From the NCBI RefSeq assembly GCF_013282745.1, contig NZ_CP054044.1, positions 1,736,001-1,800,000 on the forward strand: DNA of 64,000 bases, read 5' to 3'. Each line of letters starts with the position of its first letter. Position 1 is the stretch's first letter. Position numbers and translations under genes: made by a program. The DNA comes from Yersinia bercovieri ATCC 43970. Its GTDB lineage: Bacteria; Pseudomonadota; Gammaproteobacteria; Enterobacterales; Enterobacteriaceae. Positions 46,477-56,155 of the stretch are shown in pieces. Under the pieces are notes generated by a model. The model was not told the DNA's origin. It saw only the letters and a list, made by a program, of their open reading frames with translations, and did not search any database.

Positions 46477-47510
46477 GCGGCAATATCCTTATTGATCAGG
46501 CGAGCAATCTGCTCACGCCATTGATTTTGCTCTGGTTGCCCTTCAGTGCGTTGACCATAAAGCTGAGCGAGTTGGGTGCCATCTTCGGCAAACAGCTCTA
46601 AACTGGTGACAAAACCATCTTTGGTTGGCTTACGGGTGATCCAGCTTTCAGCAATGGCGGTTTCAATCAGATGCAGTGTAAACCGCTTGTTGAACACATT
46701 AATCCACTCTTGATGTGGGGTGACTTTCTCAATCACACCAGTGAAGATTTGTACGCAGCCACGGTTGCCGACAAAAATCATGATTTCGTTCTGATCTTGC
46801 AGGGCAATATTGAGCAGTTGTGTCAGTGAGCTGTTGTCAACGCGGTAAGCCAGATCATCACCCACGGCGCGGAATGCTTGCTGACGGGTCAGGTTATTGC
46901 GTTTGAGCAACTGGAAGAACTGGTGCACGTCGGTCATGGCGCGCCATTCGGCATCTACCGTGGCATCATCGGCGGTAGGTGCGGTGACTTCAGCGGGGCT
47001 GAGAGGTTCTAGCTGCAGTGCTGGGTTTTCAGCGCTGACGAATTTCGCCAGTAGTGCTTCCCATGCTGGCATGTCGGTTTGTTCAGTGACATACACTTTG
47101 TGTAACGCATCGCCTTGATGGTCGAAGAACTGAATACTGTGGCGGACACCGTGACGGGTCTCTTCTGTCAGGGTGAATACGCTAGCCCACTGATTGAGGA
47201 ACAGACGCAGATCCAAATCACGTGGATTGAGGATCAAACCGGCATGACCATTCAGATGCTGGTTCTCGTAACGGCCCATTTGCTCATGTACGGCATAGGT
47301 GTTGCGGGTGATGGCTTTGACTTCACCGACCGCTTCCAATGCCGCCAGCAGTGTGCGGGCATCTGCCTGTAAACGCTTGGCATCGTGTCCGACACGGCTG
47401 TGGGTCAGTTCAGCCTCAGAAATATCCATCAGCGTGGCTAAATCGCGTGCGTACTTGCCTGGGTTATCTGCTTTGGCTTGTAAGTATTGCTCGTATATTG
47501 ATGCGCTCAT
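46473..47510 (-). CDS. hmuS: Haem-degrading / trafficking protein HmuS
   Basis: HemS/ChuS family protein of 345 aa, two similar halves ([20 protein letters not shown] and [20 protein letters not shown]), the His ligand lying in the first halves' segments. ChuS/HmuS bind cytoplasmic haem and can break it down to free iron. It has its own start 118 bp after hmuR, with GAGGAAC before the ATG. Confidence 0.95.
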   Translation of the reverse strand: MSASIYEQYLQAKADNPGKYARDLATLMDISEAELTHSRVGHDAKRLQADARTLLAALEAVGEVKAITRNTYAVHEQMGRYENQHLNGHAGLILNPRDLDLRLFLNQWASVFTLTEETRHGVRHSIQFFDHQGDALHKVYVTEQTDMPAWEALLAKFVSAENPALQLEPLSPAEVTAPTADDATVDAEWRAMTDVHQFFQLLKRNNLTRQQAFRAVGDDLAYRVDNSSLTQLLNIALQDQNEIMIFVGNRGCVQIFTGVIEKVTPHQEWINVFNKRFTLHLIETAIAESWITRKPTKDGFVTSLELFAEDGTQLAQLYGQRTEGQPEQNQWREQIARLINKDIAA

Positions 47511-47564
47511 TATAAGTTCCTCATTCTATTGATTTTTTATATGCAGGTGACGATTCTAAATCAT

Positions 47565-47598
47565 AACCCGGCAATACTATTTTTGGGTGTGCCGGGTT
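47565..47598 (-). terminator. Hairpin between hmuR and hmuS (attenuator or processing site)
   Basis: AACCCGGCA and TGCCGGGTT form a perfect 9-bp stem with a 16-base A-rich loop on the minus strand. No U-tract follows on that side, so full termination is doubtful; it may cut expression of hmuSTUV below hmuR or protect the hmuR 3' end. Confidence 0.5.
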
Positions 47599-47628
47599 AA
47601 TTTTAAGACTATTTTTTATTCCAATGAG

Positions 47629-49731
47629 TTACCACTGATAGCTCACGAAAAGTTTTGCATTGCGGCCATCCTGTGGCACGCCTTGTGGTGCGTAATACTC
47701 TTTGTCAAAGGCGTTACCTAGCATCACGGTGGTGGTCACGCCTTTCAACTGCTCCTGGCCTTTATAGCTGACATAGAAATCATTGACGCCATAACCGGCT
47801 TGCGGGGAGCCAGTGCTGGAAACTCGGCTAGAGCGATCAGCAAATGTCCCAATCCAGCCCACAGCGAAACCACTGCTAGCCACAGGAACGTCGATAGTGC
47901 CGGTGACGGTATCTGGATTAATGGAGTCCAGCCATTCATTGGTATTTTGGTTTTTACCACGGGTGCGGTTATAGGCCAGACCCAAGTTAAACCACTGAGT
48001 TTGGTAGCTCATGGTGGCATCCCAACCCCAGATTTTTGCCCGATCAATATTGGTTGAGTAGGTTGAGCAGGTTTTGCAATACAGACCACCCGGCCCGAAC
48101 CCAAAGTCCATGGTGACACCGGTATCGATATAGTCTTTAGCATTGGTATCGAAGTAGCTGGCTTTGAATTGCAGGTCATCCTCGGCCATCAACAGGTCGT
48201 TAAAGCGCAGGCCAAAACCGTACTCTTGTGTTTCGTTGGTTTCTGGTTTCAGGTTCGGATTGGGGACCCAATAGTTAGTCAGGGTGTTACCCATGATATT
48301 CATCGAGAAGTGTTTTGAGTCGTTGTACATCTCGCCCATGGTCGGAGCACGGAACGCCTGCGCATAGGAGCCGAACAGCATTAACCAGTCGGTTGGCGTA
48401 ATGCTGATTGCGCCACGTGATGACCACTTATCGGCTTCCACATCGGCGTAACCTTCGCTGCTGCCTTTATAGTTGTCATAACGAGTACCCGCCAAAATAG
48501 AGACCGGCAGGTCGCGCAGAGTTATCTCATCTTGCAGCCAGCCGGAGCTGAAGCGAATATCTGCCTGCGGGAAACTTTCGGTTGCACCACTTGGTGTCTG
48601 CTCCTGTTTATAGGCCTCAGTACCGTAAGTCAGCAGGTGTGACGCAAAACTGTCGGTGAAGAGGCGGGTGCGGTTTTCCAGCTTCCCGCCTTTGGTGGTC
48701 TGTTCGCGACCCTCTTCTGCTGAGCCTCGTGGCCGTGCATTGATCTCCACTTCGGAGTAGTAAACTTGCGCCGTGGCATTTAGCCACTCTTGATCCAGTG
48801 GCTGAATGTTGTATTTGAGTTGGACATCACGTTGAATCGTCGAACGATCTGTCATGACATTGCCGCTAGATGCTGCGCTGGTTTGCGGGTTTTTTGGCTC
48901 AAGTGCGCTGTTGTTGTAGTAGCGCAGGTTAGCGCTTAACGATTGAATCTGGTCAATGCGCCAGGTGCCTTTTGCCATCACATTGCTGATGGTTTCATCA
49001 TTGGGAGCATTAAAGCCGTCGCTTTGACGGATATTGCCGATATCGCGACTCCCGAAGGAGAGAATGCCGTCGACATCATTGGTGCGGCCATAGGCACTGG
49101 TGCCCAGACCAAAGCTGTGATCGCCGGTGGCGGCTGAGCTGTAAACGCGATAACCGCTGTTTTGGCCGGGGAGTAGCAGATCAGCGGCATCGATGGTCTC
49201 ATAGGCTATCACCCCACCCAATGCACCACTGCCGTACAGCAGAGCGGATGGGCCACGTACCACTTCAACGCGTTTAACCAGCGCTGGATCGAGGAAGGTG
49301 GAGTTCAGGTGGCCGGTATCCGTGCCCTGACGAATGCCATCGACCAGTGTCAGTACGCCATTTTTGCCGTAGCCGCGCAGTGTGACATCCTGACCATTAA
49401 CGCGCCCACTGCCGGTGACCGTCAGCCCTGGAATATTGTGCAGCATATCCGCAGCGCTGGTGGCAGTTTCGCTGGTTGGCGTGTTGCCTTCAATCACTGT
49501 CACCATCATCGGTGCTTCAAAACTGCTACGTTCGTTACCGGTTGCTGTCACCACCATGGTGTCGGTGCTGTGCTTTTTGCTACTGGTTTTAGCAGCGGTG
49601 GTTTGAGTTGTGGTGGTATCAGCAGTTTGCGCTGTTGTTGTCTCAGCGGCTTGAGCAGCAAAAGGCAGGGTGCAAGCGATTGCCAAACTGAGGGGGGACC
49701 AGCGGAAACGGTCGGAAGTGGAACGAGGCAT
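47629..49731 (-). CDS. hmuR: Outer-membrane haemin receptor HmuR/HemR
   Basis: TonB-dependent receptor of 700 aa. The signal peptide ends at FAAQAAE. The mature N-terminus has an unusual Thr/Ala/Lys-rich stretch (TTAQTADTTTTQTTAAKTSS) before the TonB box DTMVVTATG, making it about 24 residues longer than Y. pestis HmuR. The plug has VRGPSALLYGSGALGGVIAY; the barrel contains FRAPTMGEMY and NPNLKPETNE around the haem-receptor FRAP/NPNL boxes; the end is LFVSYQW. CGGAG lies ten bases before the ATG. Confidence 0.95.
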   Translation of the reverse strand: MPRSTSDRFRWSPLSLAIACTLPFAAQAAETTTAQTADTTTTQTTAAKTSSKKHSTDTMVVTATGNERSSFEAPMMVTVIEGNTPTSETATSAADMLHNIPGLTVTGSGRVNGQDVTLRGYGKNGVLTLVDGIRQGTDTGHLNSTFLDPALVKRVEVVRGPSALLYGSGALGGVIAYETIDAADLLLPGQNSGYRVYSSAATGDHSFGLGTSAYGRTNDVDGILSFGSRDIGNIRQSDGFNAPNDETISNVMAKGTWRIDQIQSLSANLRYYNNSALEPKNPQTSAASSGNVMTDRSTIQRDVQLKYNIQPLDQEWLNATAQVYYSEVEINARPRGSAEEGREQTTKGGKLENRTRLFTDSFASHLLTYGTEAYKQEQTPSGATESFPQADIRFSSGWLQDEITLRDLPVSILAGTRYDNYKGSSEGYADVEADKWSSRGAISITPTDWLMLFGSYAQAFRAPTMGEMYNDSKHFSMNIMGNTLTNYWVPNPNLKPETNETQEYGFGLRFNDLLMAEDDLQFKASYFDTNAKDYIDTGVTMDFGFGPGGLYCKTCSTYSTNIDRAKIWGWDATMSYQTQWFNLGLAYNRTRGKNQNTNEWLDSINPDTVTGTIDVPVASSGFAVGWIGTFADRSSRVSSTGSPQAGYGVNDFYVSYKGQEQLKGVTTTVMLGNAFDKEYYAPQGVPQDGRNAKLFVSYQW

Positions 49732-49832
49732 GTCGGCAATTCTCCGTATTTTTTATGCAAAATTTTATATGCAAAAACAAATAGATAGATGCTGGCTGCC
49801 TTGATTGACTCATCTGGGTGGCTTGCATTATA

Positions 49833-49904
49833 CCCTCCATCCTTGACGTTACAGCGCTGTTAGCGGCACTTGCTGCTTTGCTGTCACGTCCGTGACTTTG
49901 GATA
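49833..49904. repeat. Short ERIC-like element with the middle deleted
   Basis: This 72-bp stretch between hemP and hmuR matches both outer arms of the 123-bp unit at 20914 (CCTTGACG..ACAGCG.TGTTAGCGGCACT and TGCTG..TTGCTGT.ACG...GACTTTGG) but lacks the central 50 bp. In the transcript it lies ahead of hmuR. Confidence 0.8.
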
Positions 49905-49915
49905 ATGTGTACGAA

Positions 49916-50107
49916 TTATTTTGTCAGTATCAGTTTCCCTGCTTTGGTCTGGCGCAGTTGGTAGCTTTCACCCTGATGGACGATAAAGGCCACTCCATGC
50001 TCCCCCAGCAGTTGCTCGCTGGTGACGGACAGGGGCTTACTTGCCGTCGGATGCTCGACAGCAGCTTCGTCATTCAGCATTGGCGTTTTATTCAACTGTT
50101 TGTCCAT
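49916..50107 (-). CDS. hemP: Haemin uptake protein HemP/HmuP
   Basis: HemP-family protein of 63 aa with the C-terminal signature SVTSEQLLGEHGVAFIVHQG then ESYQLRQTKAGKLILTK. It is the first gene of the haemin cluster and in related bacteria aids transcription of the receptor gene. I chose ATG 50107 (MDKQLNKTP) because the longer frame from 50161 would translate both Fur boxes. The ribosome site is weak. Confidence 0.88.
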   Translation of the reverse strand: MDKQLNKTPMLNDEAAVEHPTASKPLSVTSEQLLGEHGVAFIVHQGESYQLRQTKAGKLILTK

Positions 50108-50123
50108 ATAACCAGCAGGGTAA

Positions 50124-50156
50124 TGATAATCAGTATCAGTATGATAATTATTATCA
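50124..50156. promoter_or_regulatory. Two Fur boxes upstream of hemP
   Basis: TGATAATTATTATCA at 50142-50156 is a perfect 7-1-7 Fur site; TGATAATCAGTATCA at 50124-50138 has one mismatch. They lie just upstream of hemP and should give iron repression of hemP-hmuRSTUV. Confidence 0.9.
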
Positions 50157-50192
50157 ATCATTGGTGGATGTTACATCAAGAAATATTTATTG

Positions 50193-50579
50193 TTAATTGA
50201 TTTTTAATTTACGCACTAATCCAGGCTCCACTAGAGCATAGATCTGATGATATGTGGCGGTGTCCTCAGCCATCTGGCTCAGGTGGAGTGCGACGTCCGC
50301 GCGGATTACCAGACCATGGGCCTCGCTTTGCAGCAGCGGGCTGTTCGCCTCCATGCTCAGTTCACGCAGCAGGTAATCGGTATAGCGTGCAGTACTCTCG
50401 GGTTGCAGCGGGTTCTGATAGAAGCCGCAGAAGGTGCAGTGAGTGGCGCAGAAGGGAATGTGTAAATATAACAGGCGCTTATTGCGGGGAAGTCTCTTTT
50501 GTAACAGTGATTGCCAGCTATCCTGGAGCGATTCTGCCGGGAGCTGCTGGCTGTCACGCCACGGCATCGGCGTTACCAA
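50193..50579 (-). pseudogene. ChuW/HutW-like radical SAM gene, shortened remnant
   Basis: A 128-codon frame begins as an anaerobic haem-degrading radical SAM protein (RLLYLHIPFCATHCTFCGFY with the CxxxCxxC cluster motif, then NPLQPESTARYTDYLLRELS) but after LLQS the GGGTP region and the rest of the roughly 450-aa protein are missing. The tail (HGLVIRADVALHLSQMAEDT) joins in the same frame. An internal deletion of about 900-1000 bp is the simplest reading. It lies between bcsZ and hemP on the haem strand. It cannot be a full enzyme. Confidence 0.75.
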
Positions 50580-50594
50580 TAAAAATCTATTCGC

Positions 50595-51611
50595 TTACTG
50601 CTGTTTTGCTGCCCACCAAGAGAGTAGGCGCAAGCAAGATGAGTAATAGTCCTCCTCTGGCAGTAGTGTGGTGGTCAATTGACCCAGATTACCGAATGTC
50701 AGATCACGAATTGCGAGCATACCTGGTGTGAGCGGATACTCGGCGGTGGCACCGGTCACAACATTCACCCAGGCGGGTGTTGTCAGCCGTGCGAACCCTT
50801 GCCAATAGCGGATAAAAGGTGCCAAGGCACTGTTATTATTTGCCCCCCAACTGAGATAGAGTGGAATACGTATGGCATCAAAACTAAAACGGGCAGGCCA
50901 GCCATTAGCGGGGGCAAAACTGCCGTCAGATTGTAATGCGACCCAATCGGTTGGGAGATTAACTTTCCCAAGTTTCATTGCCGATAGTTGCTTTATTGCG
51001 TCATTATTTAGATCTTGCCATATTTTTAAGTGACTATATTGATAGAATGCTTGCCAGGCCGGAAATATATAATAAGAGGGGTTCACGACAACATAACTGG
51101 TATGATTAAAACTATTCGCGCCCGGTAACATAATATGGTAGCCAGCAAAACTAATAACCGTATGTTTAATAATCGCACTCTGAATCTGATTAGATTGAGC
51201 AATATAGTCGTTATTTTTCCATTTATCTCCGGCCAACAATAGCGCCCAGGCAATAAGGAGATCGCCGTCCGTCGCATTATTTTTATCCGCCACTTTTACT
51301 TTCGCGTTCGGCTCATATCGCCATGAGAATAACCCGGTATCCTCATTATAGAGTGTCCTATTTGTCCAACCCAATAATTCATCAAATGTAGGCTTATCAT
51401 CATTAAATACGGCAAGCAGCATACCAAAACCTTGCCCTTCGGTATGGCTAACATCGTGGTTCCCGCTATCTACAATGCGGCCATCGGATTTAAGAAAACG
51501 ACTTTTGAATTGCTCCCAACCGGGGTCCTGTGCCTGTACCGCTGCCGAAAATAGCAGGCCGAATAAGACACCGATGGTAAAAACAAGCCTCGTTGTTCTC
51601 TTGATTAGCAT
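50595..51611 (-). CDS. bcsZ: Cellulase BcsZ (GH8 endoglucanase)
   Basis: Secreted glycoside hydrolase family 8 protein of 338 aa. The signal peptide ends AAVQAQDP. Motifs are SHTEGQGFGMLLAVFNDDKP (catalytic Glu in TEGQG), FSWRYEPNAKVKVADKNNAT then DGDLLIAWALLLAG (catalytic Asp), and NPSYYIFPAW. It trims cellulose in the periplasm during secretion. It ends the bcs operon, 8 bp after bcsD. Confidence 0.95.
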   Translation of the reverse strand: MLIKRTTRLVFTIGVLFGLLFSAAVQAQDPGWEQFKSRFLKSDGRIVDSGNHDVSHTEGQGFGMLLAVFNDDKPTFDELLGWTNRTLYNEDTGLFSWRYEPNAKVKVADKNNATDGDLLIAWALLLAGDKWKNNDYIAQSNQIQSAIIKHTVISFAGYHIMLPGANSFNHTSYVVVNPSYYIFPAWQAFYQYSHLKIWQDLNNDAIKQLSAMKLGKVNLPTDWVALQSDGSFAPANGWPARFSFDAIRIPLYLSWGANNNSALAPFIRYWQGFARLTTPAWVNVVTGATAEYPLTPGMLAIRDLTFGNLGQLTTTLLPEEDYYSSCLRLLSWWAAKQQ

Positions 51612-51619
51612 GATTTTCC

Positions 51620-52099
51620 TTAAATACCACTCTTGTAACGGAAGACCAGCGGGCCTTCGATCTCATTATCGAGCCACTGGGCATTAACTTCAGGGTGTCC
51701 TCCTTGTTGACTCAGCCACTCGCTATAAATACCGGCTAAAAATGTGGCAAAGGCTATTTTCCACTGTCTCTTTTCGCCACTATTATCCGTGTCTGGCCAG
51801 GCACAGTGAGTTAATCTTATCTCTTGTTCATTGGCATCAATATGCACAAATCCCCAGTGGTAGCTGGCCCATAGGTGATTAATGTTATCTTCAAGTTCGC
51901 CCACAGTCTGGCTGAGGGGCAATGGCTGTTGCTGCGCCAGTTTAGCCCCCATGCTGTGAAGAAAAGCTCTGGCATCTGCATTTTCAGCATTGGCCTGAAT
52001 GCCTAAGAATAGGACTTGTACCACATTTTGCCACCCTGATTGATGCTGGCGCTGGCGGTAATAATCCTGTTGTTCTGAAAGATAGTTATTCTCTTGCAT
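51620..52099 (-). CDS. bcsD: Cellulose synthase subunit BcsD
   Basis: A 159-aa soluble protein with the BcsD pattern: MENNY-like start (MQENNYLSEQQDYYRQRQHQ), GWQNVVQVLFLGIQANAENA, FLHSMGAKLAQQQPLP and a C-terminus with FLAGIYSEWLSQQGG. BcsD octamers line the periplasmic channel and order glucan chains. Its presence marks a type I cellulose operon, unlike the E. coli type II one. The start lies 2 bp after bcsC. Confidence 0.9.
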   Translation of the reverse strand: MQENNYLSEQQDYYRQRQHQSGWQNVVQVLFLGIQANAENADARAFLHSMGAKLAQQQPLPLSQTVGELEDNINHLWASYHWGFVHIDANEQEIRLTHCAWPDTDNSGEKRQWKIAFATFLAGIYSEWLSQQGGHPEVNAQWLDNEIEGPLVFRYKSGI

Positions 52100-52101
52100 G
52101 A

Positions 52102-55100
52102 TTATTTCCCATCCAACAAGTATCTAAAATAGACTAACGCAGTGGTTTCAGAGTAGTCGCCAAAAGTATCGTAGCCAACCTGACCGCCGATCTGCATATT
52201 TTTCTGTAAGTTATAGCTGCCATCTGCTTTAAAGTTATACCCAATACCATTTTTGCTTTGTGCCGCATAATGGGACTCGGTGCTATAACCGTCACGAACA
52301 TATTGCTCAAGTTGTGCTTGCAGCTCTGGATTATTTGGGAAGTATTTACTCTCATCCTGAGAATAAGATTGATAACCTACAGCACCACCCAATTTATAAT
52401 TCCAGTTACCATAATGCTGGCTATACTCCACGGGGAAGGAGACACTGACATAATCTTGCGGGCTGAAATAACCCCCTTGCCCAAAGCTGAAGTAGCTGAG
52501 GTTTTTGGAGAAATTCATATAGCTGATATTCACGCCCGCTTTTAATTCGCGGTCATCATAACGATAAGGGCGAATATAAGCGCCTACTGATGACGTTATT
52601 GAGCCGTTGCTCGGAACATTATCACCCAAATAGTTATAATAATTGACGCCAGCATAAAGGCCGGCATCGCCATCATCATAGCTGAGGTTTAAGCCGCCGC
52701 CATTTTTGGTCACCGCCCCCCACTGTTTACCGCTAATTCTATCTGTTGCACCGACATAAGAGAGCAAACTGTCGGTTACTGGACGGCGTTCGGCGGTCAT
52801 GGCTAATTTAGCGAACTGCCCCAGTTTAGGCGCCCACTGCAAGCCACCGATCAGGGAGCTCATATCTTGCCCTAATGGGGTGGTGCCAATATCGGCCTTA
52901 TAATCTTCACCGGCCAGCGCCAGTGCCAATTCGACGCCAGACTCCTGCTGGGAACCCGGAGAGTCTGCGGTGAAGTCATTTGGGCTAAAGGTCTGGGCGG
53001 TGACTCTATTGCTCTCTGCTAACTGTCTCGCGATATTGCCATTACTTTCTGCCAGTAGTGCGGCATCACAGGCCGCACCAGCAGTCTGACAAGCGGTTTG
53101 TCTTGCCATCTGGAGTGGTATCAAGGCTGCGGTAGCATCTGCTAATACTTTGTCTGACGCCGCCGCCGCAAGCGCCGATGCCTCAGTCGCGTTTTTCACT
53201 TCCAACCCCTGCTGCAATGCCCCAGTACCGAAGCGGTTGCTACCGGTGCCGGAGGTGGAACCGGCATTGAGTGAGGTGGGTGTAACGGTAAAGCTCAGGC
53301 GCGAGGTATCAAAGGGCACGCCGGCAAAGGTCAGCGGCGCTTTAGCTTCGGTCAATTGGCTCAGGCCCGATTCACCATCACGGCTGCGGATACTGATATT
53401 GGCCTGCGCCCAACTGGCGGTTTTATCCTGCAAACTGTCGAGCATCTGATCGACTTGCTTCAGCGTGCCGTTTTGCGCCCCATTGGCGGTGGCGGCGAGA
53501 TTATTGACCCCACCGGCAACGACGCCATCGCCAGCGGCATTTTGCCACGGCAGTACCGCGCCATAAATGGAACCGGTGCGCGCCTGGGTGCGAGTGGTTT
53601 GATTAATAAAGGGATTATCGGTTAATTGTAAGCCAGCAATATTGGCTCCAGTGACACTGTCCGCCCCCGCCAGCCCAATCATTTTTCCTTTGGCTGAACG
53701 CAATAGGGCCAGTGCTTGCTCGTGATCCCCTTCCGCTTCAGCAACTCTGGCTGCCAGTAATAACCGCTCTGGTGTTCTCGGCCCACGCATACCTAGCATT
53801 AATTGGCGGGCGCTCTGTACATCACCCTTTGCCAGTGCCACGTTTACCGCACCAACTCGTGCGCCTTCATTCGTAGGGTCACGTTTTAATAAATAAGCAT
53901 AGACTCTGCCCGCTTCATCATTCATTTTACCGGATTGATAAAGACGACCCATTGCCAGCATCAGATCAATATTTTGCGGATCACTTTGCAGCGCCACAAT
54001 CAACTTGTCATAGGCCGCAGCATATTGGCCCTGCTCTCGTAATTCATCAGCCTGATTAATGGCACTTCCCATTCGCAATCGGCTGATTTCAATTGGTGAA
54101 CTGCTGCTCTGAATCGCCGGGTTGCTCAGCAAAGCTTCCGCCTCCTGCGTCAGACCCGATTGTGTCAGCACCCCAATCTGTGCCGCATAGTCGCCCGCTT
54201 TGCCCTGAATACCGCCACTGATATTTTTGCGGACTAAACTCACCGCCGTGGTGCTGTCACCGGCAGCCATCAAATCCTTAGCCAGATTGCCGACATCAGC
54301 AGGGGCCGATGGTGGATTTTGCGCCAAGCCACGCAAAATGGCGGCAGCACTCGCTGAATCACCATTTGCCAGATAAGCTTCTGCACTGGCCATTTTTTGA
54401 TTAAATTCTACGCGCTCACTCAGTGCATGGATCTCTTTGGTCTGGCGCGCGGCTGGGATCTGATTCAATAGGGCATGACTGGTGGCCCAATCCCTATTTT
54501 CGGCCGCAAACAGTGCTGCGGCATACAAATTATCTGCCGGCGCACCCGGCGCTGAGGCTTCCGCCATCAGACTTTGCGCTTGAGCGGCATTGCCCTGTTG
54601 TTGCAGGATCCTCGCCATATCTAGGCGCAGCCAGATATTGGATGGTTGTTTCGCCAGTGCTTGTTGCAGCAGATTTAATGCGGCCTGCGGATCATTGCGC
54701 TGTAACGCTAACGCCGCTTCACGGCGGATCGGCTCAACATTAACTCCCGCCGGTGCAGCGGCAGGTCTTAGATTATTCGGCACCGTTTGCAGGACTTGCT
54801 GCGCTTCTGCATCATGTTTTTGTTGTTGCAACACATAATACAAACCCAGTTTTGCATCATTGTTTTGCGGTTGTTGCGCCAACAGATTGCGATACGCTTG
54901 TTCAGCCGCGCTTAAATCACCTTTACGGCGCAACAGATCGGCGCGAAATAGCGCCACTGCGGTGCCTTTATCGCCAGTGGCTTGGGAGAGTGGGGCGCTC
55001 AAGGCCAGCGCGCTATCAATATTTCCGCTAGCGAGGGCTTTCTTGGCCTTATCTAGCTCGCCGTAGAAATGGGCATCCTGTGCTTGGGCGGCCAGTTGCG

Positions 55101-56106
55101 CACTGTTCGCCCCCCCTTGTTTAGCCGCCTGAGTCAGATAATTTTCAGCATTGGCGAAATCACCACTGCGTAAAGCAATAAACCCTAAACCCGCTAATGC
55201 ATCACCATCATTTGGGTTGATCGCCAGTACTGATTCAAACTGACTTTTCGCGCTGGCTAAATCGCCGCTATTAAGCTCGCTGTAACCTTGGCCTTTAGCT
55301 GCCCCACCGATATTTTTCTTATAATAATCAGTGACAACCTGATCATTAGGATGGCGCTGTTGATAAGCTTGATACAACCCCTCATCAGCGGGCTGTGGTG
55401 TTATCCATAGCAGCGCCTGACGCAATGCAGCATCAGCATCACGATTATTTGCAGCCATGCTATTGAGCATGGCAATACCATCACGACGTGTTGCTTGTTG
55501 GTAGGTTAGTGCCTTACCCAGTGCTACGCGCGCAGCAGTATCATTGGGGAGTTGTGCGACCCGCTGCTGTAATCCCGAGATAGCCATTGGTAAGGTGGCG
55601 GCATCACCCGCCATGGTTAAATAATATTCTACGGCCAAGTTATCTAACGGCTTATTACCGTTAAATAAATTCTGATAGCTCTCAATGGCCTTGGGAATAT
55701 TGCCTTGGCTGGCAAACTGGCGTGCAGCCGCCAATTGGCTCGGAGAAATAGACTGCATGACTTTGGCATTATCCAATGACTGCAGACGTGGATCTTGCGG
55801 GGATGCTGCGGTCAATTTATTACGCCATTCGAGTGCTTCATCTTTATCCCCTTTTTCAGCGGCGTAAAGTGACATCAAATAGAGCGCATCAACGTTATTA
55901 GGGTCGACCATCAGGATCTTTTGCAGCGCATTTGCCGCCAGATCATTATGCGCTTTCTCATGCCAGTAGGCGGCCTGATCTAACAGCGCTTTTATCGCCG
56001 GTGTATTCTCCGCCGCTTGAACTAAAGCAGGAAGTGCAGCAAATCCGATCATCCCTGAAAGGAGCAGGGCATTAATCATGGGTGACTTTAGTTTACTTGA
56101 CTTCAT
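52102..56106 (-). CDS. bcsC: Cellulose export protein BcsC
   Basis: A 1334-aa outer-membrane export protein. Signal peptide (LSGMIGFAALPALVQAAENT), a long periplasmic scaffold of about 15-20 TPR repeats (for example GDALAGLGFIALRSGDFANA), then a C-terminal barrel (GVELALALAGEDYKADIGTT to ALVYFRYLLDGK). It carries cellulose across the periplasm and outer membrane. ATG 56106 (MKSSKLKSP) follows AGGGGG; an ATG at 56136 would include that site. It is longer than E. coli BcsC (1157). Confidence 0.93.
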   Translation of the reverse strand: MKSSKLKSPMINALLLSGMIGFAALPALVQAAENTPAIKALLDQAAYWHEKAHNDLAANALQKILMVDPNNVDALYLMSLYAAEKGDKDEALEWRNKLTAASPQDPRLQSLDNAKVMQSISPSQLAAARQFASQGNIPKAIESYQNLFNGNKPLDNLAVEYYLTMAGDAATLPMAISGLQQRVAQLPNDTAARVALGKALTYQQATRRDGIAMLNSMAANNRDADAALRQALLWITPQPADEGLYQAYQQRHPNDQVVTDYYKKNIGGAAKGQGYSELNSGDLASAKSQFESVLAINPNDGDALAGLGFIALRSGDFANAENYLTQAAKQGGANSAQLAAQAQDAHFYGELDKAKKALASGNIDSALALSAPLSQATGDKGTAVALFRADLLRRKGDLSAAEQAYRNLLAQQPQNNDAKLGLYYVLQQQKHDAEAQQVLQTVPNNLRPAAAPAGVNVEPIRREAALALQRNDPQAALNLLQQALAKQPSNIWLRLDMARILQQQGNAAQAQSLMAEASAPGAPADNLYAAALFAAENRDWATSHALLNQIPAARQTKEIHALSERVEFNQKMASAEAYLANGDSASAAAILRGLAQNPPSAPADVGNLAKDLMAAGDSTTAVSLVRKNISGGIQGKAGDYAAQIGVLTQSGLTQEAEALLSNPAIQSSSSPIEISRLRMGSAINQADELREQGQYAAAYDKLIVALQSDPQNIDLMLAMGRLYQSGKMNDEAGRVYAYLLKRDPTNEGARVGAVNVALAKGDVQSARQLMLGMRGPRTPERLLLAARVAEAEGDHEQALALLRSAKGKMIGLAGADSVTGANIAGLQLTDNPFINQTTRTQARTGSIYGAVLPWQNAAGDGVVAGGVNNLAATANGAQNGTLKQVDQMLDSLQDKTASWAQANISIRSRDGESGLSQLTEAKAPLTFAGVPFDTSRLSFTVTPTSLNAGSTSGTGSNRFGTGALQQGLEVKNATEASALAAAASDKVLADATAALIPLQMARQTACQTAGAACDAALLAESNGNIARQLAESNRVTAQTFSPNDFTADSPGSQQESGVELALALAGEDYKADIGTTPLGQDMSSLIGGLQWAPKLGQFAKLAMTAERRPVTDSLLSYVGATDRISGKQWGAVTKNGGGLNLSYDDGDAGLYAGVNYYNYLGDNVPSNGSITSSVGAYIRPYRYDDRELKAGVNISYMNFSKNLSYFSFGQGGYFSPQDYVSVSFPVEYSQHYGNWNYKLGGAVGYQSYSQDESKYFPNNPELQAQLEQYVRDGYSTESHYAAQSKNGIGYNFKADGSYNLQKNMQIGGQVGYDTFGDYSETTALVYFRYLLDGK

Positions 56107-56155
56107 ATCGCCCCCTGCTCGCAATAATAAGGCCATGCCATCAACAGTTGTATTA

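Noticed and set aside
50108..50161. Longer HemP starting at 50161
   Set aside because: The extra residues are translations of the two Fur boxes.
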